Assembly: GCA_963783695.1 (NCBI GenBank) | Contig: CAWAOM010000006.1 | Coordinates: 1 to 64,000, forward strand | Reading direction: 5' to 3' | Length of the DNA: 64,000 nucleotides | Source of the DNA: BM003 sp963783695 | GTDB lineage: Bacteria > Pseudomonadota > Gammaproteobacteria > Steroidobacterales > BM003 | Notes under the pieces: model-generated | Seen by the model: the letters and a program-made list of their open reading frames with translations, nothing else | What the model was told of the DNA's origin: nothing | Database searches by the model: none | In this document: positions 17,717 to 26,545 of the stretch, one piece after another | Position numbering within the stretch: the first letter of the stretch is position 1 | How the letters are laid out: the number at the start of each line of letters is the position of its first letter | Translations under genes and position numbers: made by a program

Positions 17717-17751
17717 AAGGCCGCTTGCTGCAAAAGGAAGCGGCCTTCTCT
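17717..17751. terminator. Strong hairpin terminator between convergent genes
   Basis: AAGGCCGCTT and AAGCGGCCTT form a perfect 10-bp stem around an 11-base loop. It lies 123 bases after the deacylase and 105 bases past the minus-strand lipoprotein stop, so it can serve both directions, although the T-run is short. Confidence 0.65.
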
Positions 17752-17855
17752 ATCGATACTCGGGAATGATCTCACCCGGTGCCGTTGCTCTCGAGAATTG
17801 TTTCACACCCCCCGGAACAACTGCACCAGACGCAATTGCCCGACGATCCTGCCGG

Positions 17856-18026
17856 TCAGTTAATCATTCCGACTACCGAACCAACACTCGCACCGATTGC
17901 GGCACCCTTGCCGGTATCACCCGCCAATGCGCCAATACCGGCGCCAACCGCGGCACCTTTGGTAGTCGCGCAACCGACCAGACCGGCCAGCAACAACCCG
18001 AGAAAAATCTTTGTAATGCGATTCAT
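17856..18026 (-). CDS. Small glycine-zipper lipoprotein
   Basis: A 56-residue gene with a near-ideal ribosome site (GGGAGG) before its ATG at 18026. The leader MNRITKIFLGLLLAGLVGC ends in a lipobox (LVGC). The mature part is almost wholly glycine zipper: TTKGAAVGAGIGALAGDTGK followed by GAAIGASVGSVVG, the pattern of small outer-membrane lipoproteins such as the OmpA-like/YMGG class. It lies 19 bases downstream of the exported 122-residue protein in the same direction, forming a two-gene operon. Glycine zippers pack helices in membranes; the specific role is unknown. Confidence 0.8.
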   Translation of the reverse strand: MNRITKIFLGLLLAGLVGCATTKGAAVGAGIGALAGDTGKGAAIGASVGSVVGMIN

Positions 18027-18045
18027 TTTGGCCACCTCCCTGTGA

Positions 18046-18414
18046 TCAACGGCCTTTCACCAATCGTTGCCAGATAACTCCAAGCACCGGATCACCCTTG
18101 CGTCCCGGATTATCGGCATACCAGTCGTCAATCCTGTCGATCGCGCGATCAATGGTGTCGGCATCCAGCGCCCTGTCGAACCGGTTGTTCGGCGCGTTCG
18201 GATCCAGCTTGCCACGCTTGGCCTGCAATGCCCGATTCACCGCCACCGTATTGGCAACGCCAATAAGATAAGCGCGCTTTTCAGCAACCGATGACGCTGC
18301 CCAAAGATTACCGTCTACGACAGGCAACTCCGCCCGTGCCGGCGCGGCGAAGCCGAGCCCCCCAATAACAAGCACTAAAACGGCCAGCGCCGCGACTATG
18401 CTCGTGTGATTCAT
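18046..18414 (-). CDS. Exported small protein of unknown function
   Basis: 122 residues with a clear signal peptide (ending APARA before ELPVVDG). The mature part is helical and charged: VDGNLWAASSVAEKRAYLIG, then NRFDRALDADTIDRAIDRID and DDWYADNPGRKGDPVLGVIW. No known catalytic motif or cysteine. It is the first gene of an operon with the glycine-zipper lipoprotein, which suggests a shared job in the periplasm or at the outer membrane, possibly in stress. The spacing VVDG..W..S...KRAYLIG resembles other proteobacterial proteins found beside glycine-zipper lipoproteins, but no function is known to me. Confidence 0.75.
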   Translation of the reverse strand: MNHTSIVAALAVLVLVIGGLGFAAPARAELPVVDGNLWAASSVAEKRAYLIGVANTVAVNRALQAKRGKLDPNAPNNRFDRALDADTIDRAIDRIDDWYADNPGRKGDPVLGVIWQRLVKGR

Positions 18415-19333
18415 TTGTCTCCTCCCTGTCGATTTTTTTGCTTTACTTCCCTTTTATGCGCCGGACATTGGGTCCGGCCGGAAAACTGTACCCGGACTGT
18501 GTCGCGCGAGTCATGCTGCAGCGCGCACAACATTGAACGGAGTCACACGGCAACACCCCTCTGCGCATGCCGATGTTGCACTGCGTGTCCGCGCCATCGG
18601 GATGCGCTGACGGAGGATGCACTGCGGCCCGCGGTCGCACCATCTGACCCGAGCATCGCAACGGCGCCGGCCCCGGACACTACGCCCGACATGGACAACG
18701 GCAAGATCATGCTGCAATAGCAGAGGGCTGCGGTCTCCACGAGAGCGCGTGGAGCGAGTCAGCGCAACACCGCAGCCAAATCCTTCACGAGCGCGCTACA
18801 GCTGCCCCGCATGTATGTCAGTCTGACTATCCACGAATTTGAGCTACCATGATGCAGTGCAGTTTACAGATCACATCAATGAGTCCGAATGTCCTGGTGC
18901 TGACTCCAGAAGGATCGAGTTCCCTTGCGTTTTTCGCTCAGTCGCGCATCGACATTCAGCCGACTCCCCAGGCATGGGCCTGCGTCGTTCAACCGGGCCA
19001 GCATCGGCGGTGCCAGCCTGCGAGGTAGCGATGAATGATTGAACCAGTGGGTGATTTGCTGGTTGCCCGGCAAACCTTCCTAGTGTGCATCTCGTTTGCT
19101 GGCCTGACCTGGATCGGGGAAATTTCGTATCAGGTCAAACACTCGGCGAAAACGCTCATTGGTTCACTGCTGACAGGCGAGCGGCGTTTGCGCGTCTTCG
19201 AAGGCACGGGCCGGCTCCCGCTTTCGTCTTATCCCTCCTCGAGGCAGGCTTTGAGTTCGAACAACGATGCCACGATTGAGTACTCATCAACCGGGTGCAG
19301 TTTCGCCAGCGTATGGCCAGAGCGAGATTTCAG
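18415..19333. other. Long intergenic stretch, no gene recognised
   Basis: About 920 bases between the exported-protein promoter side and the M14 peptidase. Several open frames under 105 codons occur on both strands, none with a ribosome site, family motif or protein-like composition. The first 60 bases must hold the promoter of the exported-protein operon. The rest looks like decayed sequence. Confidence 0.4.
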
Positions 19334-20590
19334 ATGACGTCACCGAGAGCACGCCCGCCTCACCATCCCGGCGTCATTGCCGTGCTCGCCTTCCTATTGT
19401 TGTCGGCCTGTGCCGCGCCGCGGGTCGAGATCATTGCGACGGTCCATGTGCCCGAGGGTACGGTCGATACGACAGACCGCGAAATTACGCTGCAACAGCA
19501 TCAGGATTTTTATCTCCCCGAACTCGGCCTCTGGGTCAGCAACCGTTTCGCGGGAGCGCGGGTGAGCGGCGCCGCACCGGGCCCCGATGGCGCCCTGGTG
19601 ATTGATATCCGGCCGGAGAACACCCCGATCAACGATTCGCCATGGTATGGATTCAGACTGTGGCGCGACAGCGACGAGCGGCCGCTGGATATAGTGCTGC
19701 GCTATACCGGCGGCAAGCATCGTTACCCGCCGAAAATCAGCAGCGACGGCAAGACCTGGCGCAACGTCGACCCCGCCTCCATCAATGTAAACGCCGCCGG
19801 CGAGGCGCGTTTTACGCTCGATGTCGGCACCGCGCCGCTGTGGGTTGCGGCACAGGAAGTGGTTACCGGAGAGACCGTAGACACCTGGCTGCATGGACTT
19901 GCCCGGCAAGGTTGCGCACGGCTCTCGCACGGCGGGTTTTCCGCGCAGGGCGCGCCAATTGCAAAAGCCGTGCTCGGCACAACGGGGCGACCGGCGGTGA
20001 TCATACTCGGGCGCCAGCATCCGCCCGAGGTCACCGGCGTACTCGCGTTGTTTTCGTTCATCGAGACCCTCTGCGACGACAGCGATCTGGCGAAACGTTT
20101 CCGCGACAACTTTACAGTCGTCGTCTACCCGCTGATGAACCCGGACGGCGTTCGCGAAGGACACTGGCGCCACAACATCAACGGTGTGGACACCAATCGC
20201 GACTGGCAGCATTTCCGTCAGCCCGAGCCGCGCGCGATTCGCAATGATCTACTCGCTTCTGATTTCGGAGACGTAGTCTTTGCCCTCGACTTCCACTCAA
20301 CGCAGAAAGACATCTTCTACGTGCTCGAGGAAAGCGAAGGCCCTGACGACTACCGGCTGATGATCGAATGGATTACCGCAATTGCCGACCGCGTGGACGG
20401 CTACCATTGCCTGGTACAGCCGGTTTCGAGCAAAGTGCCGGGATCCAGTGTCTGGATGGGCCAGGCACTCGATACGCCGTCTGCCACCTATGAAGTCGGC
20501 GATGACACACCGCGCGACCGTATCCACGCGGTCGCCACGGCCGCCGCACAGGCAATGATGGAACTGTTGCTGCGAGAAGGCAGCGACTGA
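19334..20590 (+). CDS. M14-family zinc carboxypeptidase lipoprotein
   Basis: A 418-residue predicted lipoprotein (lipobox LLSAC) from the ATG at 19334, which has AGAGCGAG before it. A beta-sandwich N-terminal domain (about residues 35-185) of the type seen in cytosolic carboxypeptidase-like M14 enzymes precedes the catalytic domain. Zinc ligands are visible: HPPE (His and Glu) near residue 235, and the second His in DFHST. YPLMNPDGVREGHWRHN is the M14 NPDG segment with the substrate Arg region, and YEVGD carries the catalytic Glu. It should cleave C-terminal residues from peptides, maybe peptidoglycan peptides, in the periplasm. No operon partner. Confidence 0.87.
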   Translation: MTSPRARPPHHPGVIAVLAFLLLSACAAPRVEIIATVHVPEGTVDTTDREITLQQHQDFYLPELGLWVSNRFAGARVSGAAPGPDGALVIDIRPENTPINDSPWYGFRLWRDSDERPLDIVLRYTGGKHRYPPKISSDGKTWRNVDPASINVNAAGEARFTLDVGTAPLWVAAQEVVTGETVDTWLHGLARQGCARLSHGGFSAQGAPIAKAVLGTTGRPAVIILGRQHPPEVTGVLALFSFIETLCDDSDLAKRFRDNFTVVVYPLMNPDGVREGHWRHNINGVDTNRDWQHFRQPEPRAIRNDLLASDFGDVVFALDFHSTQKDIFYVLEESEGPDDYRLMIEWITAIADRVDGYHCLVQPVSSKVPGSSVWMGQALDTPSATYEVGDDTPRDRIHAVATAAAQAMMELLLREGSD

Positions 20591-20760
20591 CTTTTCGCGC
20601 CGGGTAGCCTCACCTCCGCCACAATCATTGGTACCGCAATAACATCGCCGATCGCCGCCCACGATGCCTCGTATCGGCAGGCAACCCCGGGCAGACAGTA
20701 CATCACTGTTTTGACGGATATGACGACGGGCATAACCATGGCAGCCGGGCCCGGTCATAT

Positions 20761-21510
20761 CTATTTAGCGTGAAACGGCACCTCCTCGAGGCCCATCGTC
20801 GCGAGGTGGCTCGCCAGATCCGATGCGATCGCGACGACCATGATGTAGCCGAGCAAAATCAGCATCGCCCTGACGCTCGCACCGAGCCGACTCACCCGGT
20901 AGACGCGGCGGAGCGAAATCGCGAAGTTCGAAATCAGCAAAGCGAACAGGACTAACTGCGCCGTCAACGCCAGCCAGTGGCGGTCGGCAGTCTGCTCCAG
21001 AGGTAGCAAAAACGCCAGCAAGATGTACGCTGCGCTGTGCAGATGCAAAGAATGAATCAGGTGATCAAAATACAGGCGGTGGCGAAACGCGGCTTTTAAC
21101 AACAGCGCGAAGACCGGCAGTAACACGAACATCAGCTTCGGAAGGTCGTCGGCGACAAAGCGGGCCTGTCCAGCCGCATCGGCTTCCAGCGTCTGCCCCT
21201 CGGCGAGCAACGCACCCTGCCCCACCACCCAGCCGGCAACCACAAAAAACAACACGCTGAGAACCAGGTACAAACGGAATGGCGGAGAATAGAGTTTGCG
21301 CCTCCCGGCAAGGAATTCGCAGGTCAGGACACCGGGTCTTCGAAACAGAGTCCAGACGGTGCGGAATGCGCGTCCGTCGACGTCAAAGGTTTCGCGCAGT
21401 ACTTCACCGAGCAACTCGGTGAGCGGTCGCTCCAGATCGACGTCCTTCTGACCGCAGTTCGGGCAAAAGCTGGCCTCGAGCAGCGTGTCGCAGTTTCTAC
21501 AGTGCGCCAT
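20761..21510 (-). CDS. DUF3667 membrane protein with zinc ribbon
   Basis: A 249-residue inner-membrane protein of the DUF3667 family. It begins with a CxxC...CxxC zinc ribbon (CRNCDTLLEASFCPNCGQ), continues with a short linker (LTELLGEVLRETFDVDGR) and an RRPG segment, and then has four to five membrane helices (SVLFFVVAGWVVG, LMFVLLPVFALLL, SAAYILLAFLL, LVLFALLISNFAI, AMLILLGYIMVVAIA). FDHLIHSLHLHS is the conserved His-rich loop. Function unknown. It stands alone; the 170 bases after the M14 gene hold no gene. Confidence 0.85.
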   Translation of the reverse strand: MAHCRNCDTLLEASFCPNCGQKDVDLERPLTELLGEVLRETFDVDGRAFRTVWTLFRRPGVLTCEFLAGRRKLYSPPFRLYLVLSVLFFVVAGWVVGQGALLAEGQTLEADAAGQARFVADDLPKLMFVLLPVFALLLKAAFRHRLYFDHLIHSLHLHSAAYILLAFLLPLEQTADRHWLALTAQLVLFALLISNFAISLRRVYRVSRLGASVRAMLILLGYIMVVAIASDLASHLATMGLEEVPFHAK

Positions 21511-21583
21511 ATGTTGGGAGTATAAACTTCGGGCGCGGACCAGGAGCGCAAAATCCGGCTACCGGCGCCGATCTCGCGTTTTC

Positions 21584-22423
21584 TTAAAAAGCGACTGCCA
21601 GATAGGCCCAGACACCGTCATAGGCATATTCCCCGCTACCGCCATTTTCATTCTTGTCCTCGACATCCATGTCGATACGCGAGTATCCGGCACCTACACT
21701 GAAATTGCTCCAGGCATTCCACTCCACACTCGCGCCGAATTCCATGATCTCGCCTTCGTAATCGTCGTAGCTGAGGAAAAAGTACTGCGCGCTCGCACGC
21801 AAGCGCCACGCTGGCGACAATTGATAGACTGCCCTGGCGCCCAGTGTCGGCAATGGAAATCTGTCGCCCTCTCCCTCGCGCAGGCCGAGGGTCTCGCTGT
21901 TGACCCGGGCATCGAAATCAAGCCCGTAGACTCCGACTAATGGCGCAACCTCGAAACGATCGTTCTGGAAAAGCGAGTATGAGTATGAGAAATCCAGCAG
22001 CCTCAGATCGAAATCCGTCTCCACTGCAGTTCCCTTTGGGAAAATGACGTTACCAATTTTGAGCGCCTCGTCAGTAACCGCCAGGGCGTCCCTGGACAAA
22101 TCAAAGTAGCCAACACTGATTTGATGACGGCGCGCGAAACGCCAGTCCAACTCGACACGATAAACACTATCTTCATCGTCGAGACTTAGCTGATCCTCGG
22201 CATCGATTGTCGTGCCCCTGCCCAAATTGCCCGAATCGATCCTGAAGCTCGAGTCAATGTCCATCAAGACAGCACCGGCACGAATGTCCAATGCACCGGA
22301 CCACGGCTCTGCGGCAGCCGCCGGCGCCGGCAGTCCATTCAATCCCGAAAGCAATACGACACCCGTCAACACCGATCTCCTGATCGATTCAGACTCGCAT
22401 ACAAAGCAGCGACCTTTCATCAA
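21584..22423 (-). CDS. Outer-membrane beta-barrel protein
   Basis: 279 residues with a long leader (MMKGRCFVCESESIRRSVLT..., cleavage after PAPAAAA) and then alternating polar/hydrophobic strands ending in an aromatic terminus (GVWAYLAVAF), as needed for barrel assembly. Strand pairs with aromatic girdle residues are plain: VELDWRFARRHQISVGYF, RLLDFSYSYSLFQ, RLRASAQYFFLSYDDYEGE, NFSVGAGYSRIDMDVED. About eight to ten strands are predicted. It resembles unclassified OmpW/OmpA-like barrels; pore substrate unknown. Divergent from the GNAT gene. Confidence 0.8.
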   Translation of the reverse strand: MMKGRCFVCESESIRRSVLTGVVLLSGLNGLPAPAAAAEPWSGALDIRAGAVLMDIDSSFRIDSGNLGRGTTIDAEDQLSLDDEDSVYRVELDWRFARRHQISVGYFDLSRDALAVTDEALKIGNVIFPKGTAVETDFDLRLLDFSYSYSLFQNDRFEVAPLVGVYGLDFDARVNSETLGLREGEGDRFPLPTLGARAVYQLSPAWRLRASAQYFFLSYDDYEGEIMEFGASVEWNAWSNFSVGAGYSRIDMDVEDKNENGGSGEYAYDGVWAYLAVAF

Positions 22424-22699
22424 ATCCCCTTGCCGTCGCGACCGATCGATGATTAATGCATTATCTCAAACTGCGTGGAAACGTATTCGTTCAATTTCGC
22501 GGCTACAAGTGGAAGGGGCGGCGACCCGCCGGGCAACGACGCATGATGAACCGCTGCGGCAAGGTTCGGTGACGACAGCCCGGGTCGATTATGGGAAAGT
22601 AAATCAACTGCTTTTAATCGGGCGCCCGCCAACTGGCGATACGACGCCCATCCCTACCAAACCAAAACCGCGTTTATGCGCCATGCGCGGGAGAATCCG

Positions 22700-23287
22700 A
22701 TGACTGAACTCAAACCTCCGCACCGACCTGCCACACCCGAAGACGCCCATGCGCTGGCCGAGTTGCTAAATATGGCTGGCGACGGCATGCCCGAGTACCT
22801 GTGGGAGGGAATGGCCGAACCCGGCCAGACCGCCTGGGATGTCGGTCGTTTTCGGGCGAGCAACAAAGAAAAAGGCTTTTATCACAATGCGACCGTCCGC
22901 GAAGAGGATGGCCGAGTTGTCGCCGCCCTGATCGGATACCCGTTGGCACGCGATCCCGAACCCGTCGACTTTGTCAGCATGCCAGCCATGTTCGTGCCGC
23001 TGCAGCAACTCGAGGGTCTGGTCCCCGGAACCTGGTATGTCAACGTGCTCGCCACCTATCCCGAACATCGCGGCAAGGGATACGGCCAGGCCCTGCTCGG
23101 CGTCGCGACGGACAAGGCCCGCGATACCGGCAGAACAGGACTCAGCCTGATCGTCTCGGATATCAACACCGGCGCCCGCCGACTGTACCAACGATATGGC
23201 TTCAGCGAGATCGCCACCAGGCCGATGGTCAAGGAGAACTGGCAGAACGCCGGGCAGAACTGGGTGTTGCTGACAATGGATATCTGA
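22700..23287 (+). CDS. GNAT family N-acetyltransferase
   Basis: A 195-residue acetyltransferase from the ATG at 22700, with GGGAGAA in front; an earlier in-frame ATG at 22676 lacks one. The GNAT acetyl-CoA pyrophosphate loop is visible as YPEHRGKGYGQALLG (R/Q-x-x-G-x-G/A), preceded by the beta4 strand WYVNVLATYP and followed by the SLIVSDINTGARRLYQRYGF motif common in this family. The N-terminal part (LAELLNMAGDGMPEYLWEG) matches a group of GNAT proteins of unknown acceptor. Cytoplasmic; probable acceptor an amine or peptide N terminus. Not in an operon. Confidence 0.87.
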   Translation: MTELKPPHRPATPEDAHALAELLNMAGDGMPEYLWEGMAEPGQTAWDVGRFRASNKEKGFYHNATVREEDGRVVAALIGYPLARDPEPVDFVSMPAMFVPLQQLEGLVPGTWYVNVLATYPEHRGKGYGQALLGVATDKARDTGRTGLSLIVSDINTGARRLYQRYGFSEIATRPMVKENWQNAGQNWVLLTMDI

Positions 23288-23540
23288 CAGCTTGCCTGTT
23301 TGCCGTTGCGCGGCACTGGCGCGTTACGATGTGAGACCGTGGCCCCGCCGTGACTTGCAGTGACGCTTCACCTCGACAACCTCGGCTTGAATGTCGCGCC
23401 CGATGTTCGGAAACAGACGAGCATCTGCCGGCATCGTTGGTTCTGGGCAAATACCCGATGAAATAGCTCAGAGACAATCCGGGCACTGATCATCGCCCGG
23501 CGAATGCAACCCAGATTGCGCCGGTTTCAGGTGGCAATGA

Positions 23541-26405
23541 CTATCGATCGGAGCGCGGCCGCAGCAGCAAAACCTGGCCCGGATAAATCAGGTCAGGGTC
23601 CGCAATCGTTGCCCGGTTATCCGCGTAAATCTGGTTCCACAGCAGCGGATCGCCGTAAATCCGCTCGGCAATTCGCCACAGCGATTCTCCGCGCGACACG
23701 TGGTACTCGATGACGGAGCCGCCCGCGCCAGCGCTGATCGGCGCATAAATTCTCTGACCGGGGTAGATCAGGTCAGGGTCGTCGATATAGGTCTCACCAA
23801 TGCCGGATTCATGAGCGACGTTATTGCGCTCCAGCAATTCGGGCCAGTTTTCCGGGTCGCCGGTAAGCCGTCGCGCGATGCCCCACAGCGTGTCGCCCTC
23901 ACTAACCGTGTACATCATTGGCAGTTGTTCCGGCCCGGCTGCCGGCCCCTCATCCGGGCCCGCAGCAGCCGGCGCGGTGACAGCAGGCGGCGCGGCGGTT
24001 TCGAGAAAAGGCTCCAGTCGGCCGAAGATCAGCGCTTCCATTTCGGGATCGAATGGTGCCATCTGGTTCAACAGTCCAAACGCCTCCATGCCGGTAGTGT
24101 AATCACCCATTACAAACGCCTGCTCGGCGGCCACAACCAGTGCGCCTGCCAGAGCATCGTGGCGCGGGCCCAGACTCTGTGCCGACAAGGCCATCGAATC
24201 CGATGCCAGCAACTCGTAGAGCTCCGGCACGACGCCCTGCACATCGCCTTGTTCCAACCCGGCAATAGCGGCATCGATGTCATCTCCTGGCGCCACCGGC
24301 CGAACCGGAGTGGGCAATTGGCCCTGATCAATAACGCCAACAGGTGCTCGCGCATCTTCCTCGGGCTCAGTCTCCGGACCCGGGGCCACAATGACGGGCG
24401 CCTCGACTTCGGGCTCAACGTCCGGCACGGGGCTCACAATGACAGGTGCCTCGACTTCCGGCTCAACGTCCGGCACGGGGCTCACAATGACAGGTGCCTC
24501 GACTGCATCCCGCTCCCCGCGCAAAAATTGCGTGAGGCCGACCGCCACTGCAACGAGAACAGCTATCGCCACACCTATCCATACGCCCGGTCGGCCGGAA
24601 CTCTTTGCAGCGGTTGCCGCGCCGGAGCCGGTGTTGACAGGCGGCGGCGGAGTAGCGGAGACCGCTACTGTCGCCCGCGGTTCGGCGGCACTGACCTCCG
24701 CGGGCGGTTGTCGCTTCTCAGCTAGCTCAGTGCGCTCCGGCCCGGTCTCGTCTTCCTCAACCATCGCCGGCGCCAGATCGAACAGGCGCCCGTCGGGTGT
24801 GCGCATGTGCAGCGCCGGCGCGCCCCACTCCACCTCGTATCCGCGCGCATACAAGAATGCCCGCGCCGAGTTCAACGCGGCGTCGACCGGCTGACCTGCC
24901 GCGAGATAACGATAGAAATGCCGCGATAGCGCTACCGCGGCCTTATCCGGTATCGGAAACTGCATCGCCACGACCGCCGGAATACCGCGCCGGATCAGGC
25001 TCTGGGCGACACCCCCGAACGGGTCGCTGCGCGACGCCATCGCGCCCATGCAACTGTTCAGAAAAACCAGCCGCAACGAGGTCAGGTGGTTACGCAACAG
25101 CATTGCAAGCTGGCGTCCGCCAATCACATCCGACGTGCCGGGGGCCGTATCCGACTCGAGCACGAGCACACCCTGGTCGCCGGAAAAATCGCCGTGACCG
25201 ATAAAGTGCAGCACATGGGGCTGGTTCTGCAGCAACGCATTGTCGAGACTCTCGAGCGTTGCGTGGTCCAGTCGCACGATGCGCACTGCCCCGGTGGCAG
25301 TGAGTTCGTCGAGTGCCTGATCGAGATGGGCAATCTCCTCACCGACCTCCAGACCGGGACGGTCACCGGGCGCGGCTACTGCGATCAGCAGCCGCAACGG
25401 CGGCTCCGCAGCCAGGCTCGGCAACGGTTCGTCAACATCGAGCCAGCGAACCACCGGTTTCATCCGATCGGAAAACAGGAAGTCGTCCTTGGCGGGGCTA
25501 TACAAAAACTCCCACGGCAGCCGCGCGAGCGCGGGCGCATCGGTCGTGTTGATGACGAACCGCACGCCCTCGCCGCGTTGCGGATCGATCGTGCGAAGGC
25601 TTTGCGCCAGGCGCGCGCCCAGCGCCGAGTCAAACAGTGCCGCATAAAGGGCTTTGCCTGCCTCTCTTGCGTCGTCAGCACGCGGTAGAAGCGCCTCAAC
25701 ATCAAGGCCGCTCGTTGCGCGCCGCGCCGATCCGTCGATCTGTCTCGCATTTGCCCACAGCGCGTTCTCGATGCCCGGAGCATCGAGCGACCAGGCATTG
25801 GGGTCGCTCGTTCCCGCTGGCGACTCAGGCACAGATATCGAATATCCTGCTGCGTCGTTCCCATCGAATCGCAACTGCACCGAGCGGTACCTGACACCGC
25901 TCGTTTGCGCGGGCGCGCGCTCGACCGCCCCAACCGTGGCTGGCTGTCCCTGCGCCCGAACCCGGTCCTCGACCTCTATGACAACCTCGGCAACAAGATT
26001 GCCCTCGGCCTGCATCACGGTCAGCGATCGCAGATAGGCGGGCACGTTCTCGATGGGTGTGGCCACGAGTTCGACCGGTAGTACATGCCATCCCGGCGTT
26101 GGCCACTTTCTGCTCGCGAGTTTGAGTTCGGTGCGGGTGTAGCGTCCGTCCTTGACCGATTCCGGCGAAATCAGAAAAACGAAGAGATCGGATTCTTCGA
26201 TCGCATTACGGATGTGATCGTCGAAACTTCGCCCCGCCGGCAGATCCTCCCTGTCGAAAAACACCTCATGCCCAAGGGCCTGCAGCCGACAACAAAGATC
26301 TTCGGCAGTCGGTCTGTGGTCCGAGGCGTAAGACAGGAATATCTTCAAACCGGGCCTCGCTGTTCGCGGCCACACGGCTCGCAACGCCCAGAGTATAGCC
26401 AACAC
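23541..26405 (-). CDS. TIR-CHAT-transmembrane-LysM protein
   Basis: A 954-residue protein with an unusual set of domains. Residues about 20-125 are a TIR domain (KIFLSYASDHRPTAEDLCCR; FFDREDLPAGRSFDDHI; LFVFLISPESV) with Glu93 where NAD-cleaving TIRs keep their catalytic Glu. Residues about 290-545 form a CHAT caspase-like protease with candidate dyad His404 (HFIGHGDFSG) and Cys452 (LVFLNSCMGA). A Pro-rich linker leads to one membrane helix at 608-628, three 16-residue acidic repeats (636-683), a helical region, and two LysM peptidoglycan-binding domains at about 831-890 and 900-949. I infer cytoplasmic TIR and CHAT domains joined to a periplasmic cell-wall sensor. The frame opens with TTG; a TTG at 26348 giving LKIFLSYAS, with GAGG before it, may be the true start. 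Confidence 0.85.
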   Translation of the reverse strand: MLAILWALRAVWPRTARPGLKIFLSYASDHRPTAEDLCCRLQALGHEVFFDREDLPAGRSFDDHIRNAIEESDLFVFLISPESVKDGRYTRTELKLASRKWPTPGWHVLPVELVATPIENVPAYLRSLTVMQAEGNLVAEVVIEVEDRVRAQGQPATVGAVERAPAQTSGVRYRSVQLRFDGNDAAGYSISVPESPAGTSDPNAWSLDAPGIENALWANARQIDGSARRATSGLDVEALLPRADDAREAGKALYAALFDSALGARLAQSLRTIDPQRGEGVRFVINTTDAPALARLPWEFLYSPAKDDFLFSDRMKPVVRWLDVDEPLPSLAAEPPLRLLIAVAAPGDRPGLEVGEEIAHLDQALDELTATGAVRIVRLDHATLESLDNALLQNQPHVLHFIGHGDFSGDQGVLVLESDTAPGTSDVIGGRQLAMLLRNHLTSLRLVFLNSCMGAMASRSDPFGGVAQSLIRRGIPAVVAMQFPIPDKAAVALSRHFYRYLAAGQPVDAALNSARAFLYARGYEVEWGAPALHMRTPDGRLFDLAPAMVEEDETGPERTELAEKRQPPAEVSAAEPRATVAVSATPPPPVNTGSGAATAAKSSGRPGVWIGVAIAVLVAVAVGLTQFLRGERDAVEAPVIVSPVPDVEPEVEAPVIVSPVPDVEPEVEAPVIVAPGPETEPEEDARAPVGVIDQGQLPTPVRPVAPGDDIDAAIAGLEQGDVQGVVPELYELLASDSMALSAQSLGPRHDALAGALVVAAEQAFVMGDYTTGMEAFGLLNQMAPFDPEMEALIFGRLEPFLETAAPPAVTAPAAAGPDEGPAAGPEQLPMMYTVSEGDTLWGIARRLTGDPENWPELLERNNVAHESGIGETYIDDPDLIYPGQRIYAPISAGAGGSVIEYHVSRGESLWRIAERIYGDPLLWNQIYADNRATIADPDLIYPGQVLLLRPRSDR
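24357..24500 (-). repeat. 48-bp tandem repeats inside the TIR-CHAT-LysM gene
   Basis: Three in-frame 48-base units encode 16-residue repeats (EAPVIVSPVPDVEPEV, twice exact, third diverged). The first two are nearly identical at DNA level, which implies recent duplication by slippage. The repeats follow the membrane helix and would act as a stiff, acidic spacer in the periplasm. Confidence 0.85.
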
Positions 26406-26545
26406 AAAGCACTAAACGCGCAAAATCCGCTTGTATGATCCGCACGCAGCCCGCCCCGGCGCTGCTAGCGCAGTAACTGATCGTCTGCCCACGGCGCCAA
26501 AGCACGATCGCTGCCATAGCCAAATCTGGCGCCCCCGATACGCAT

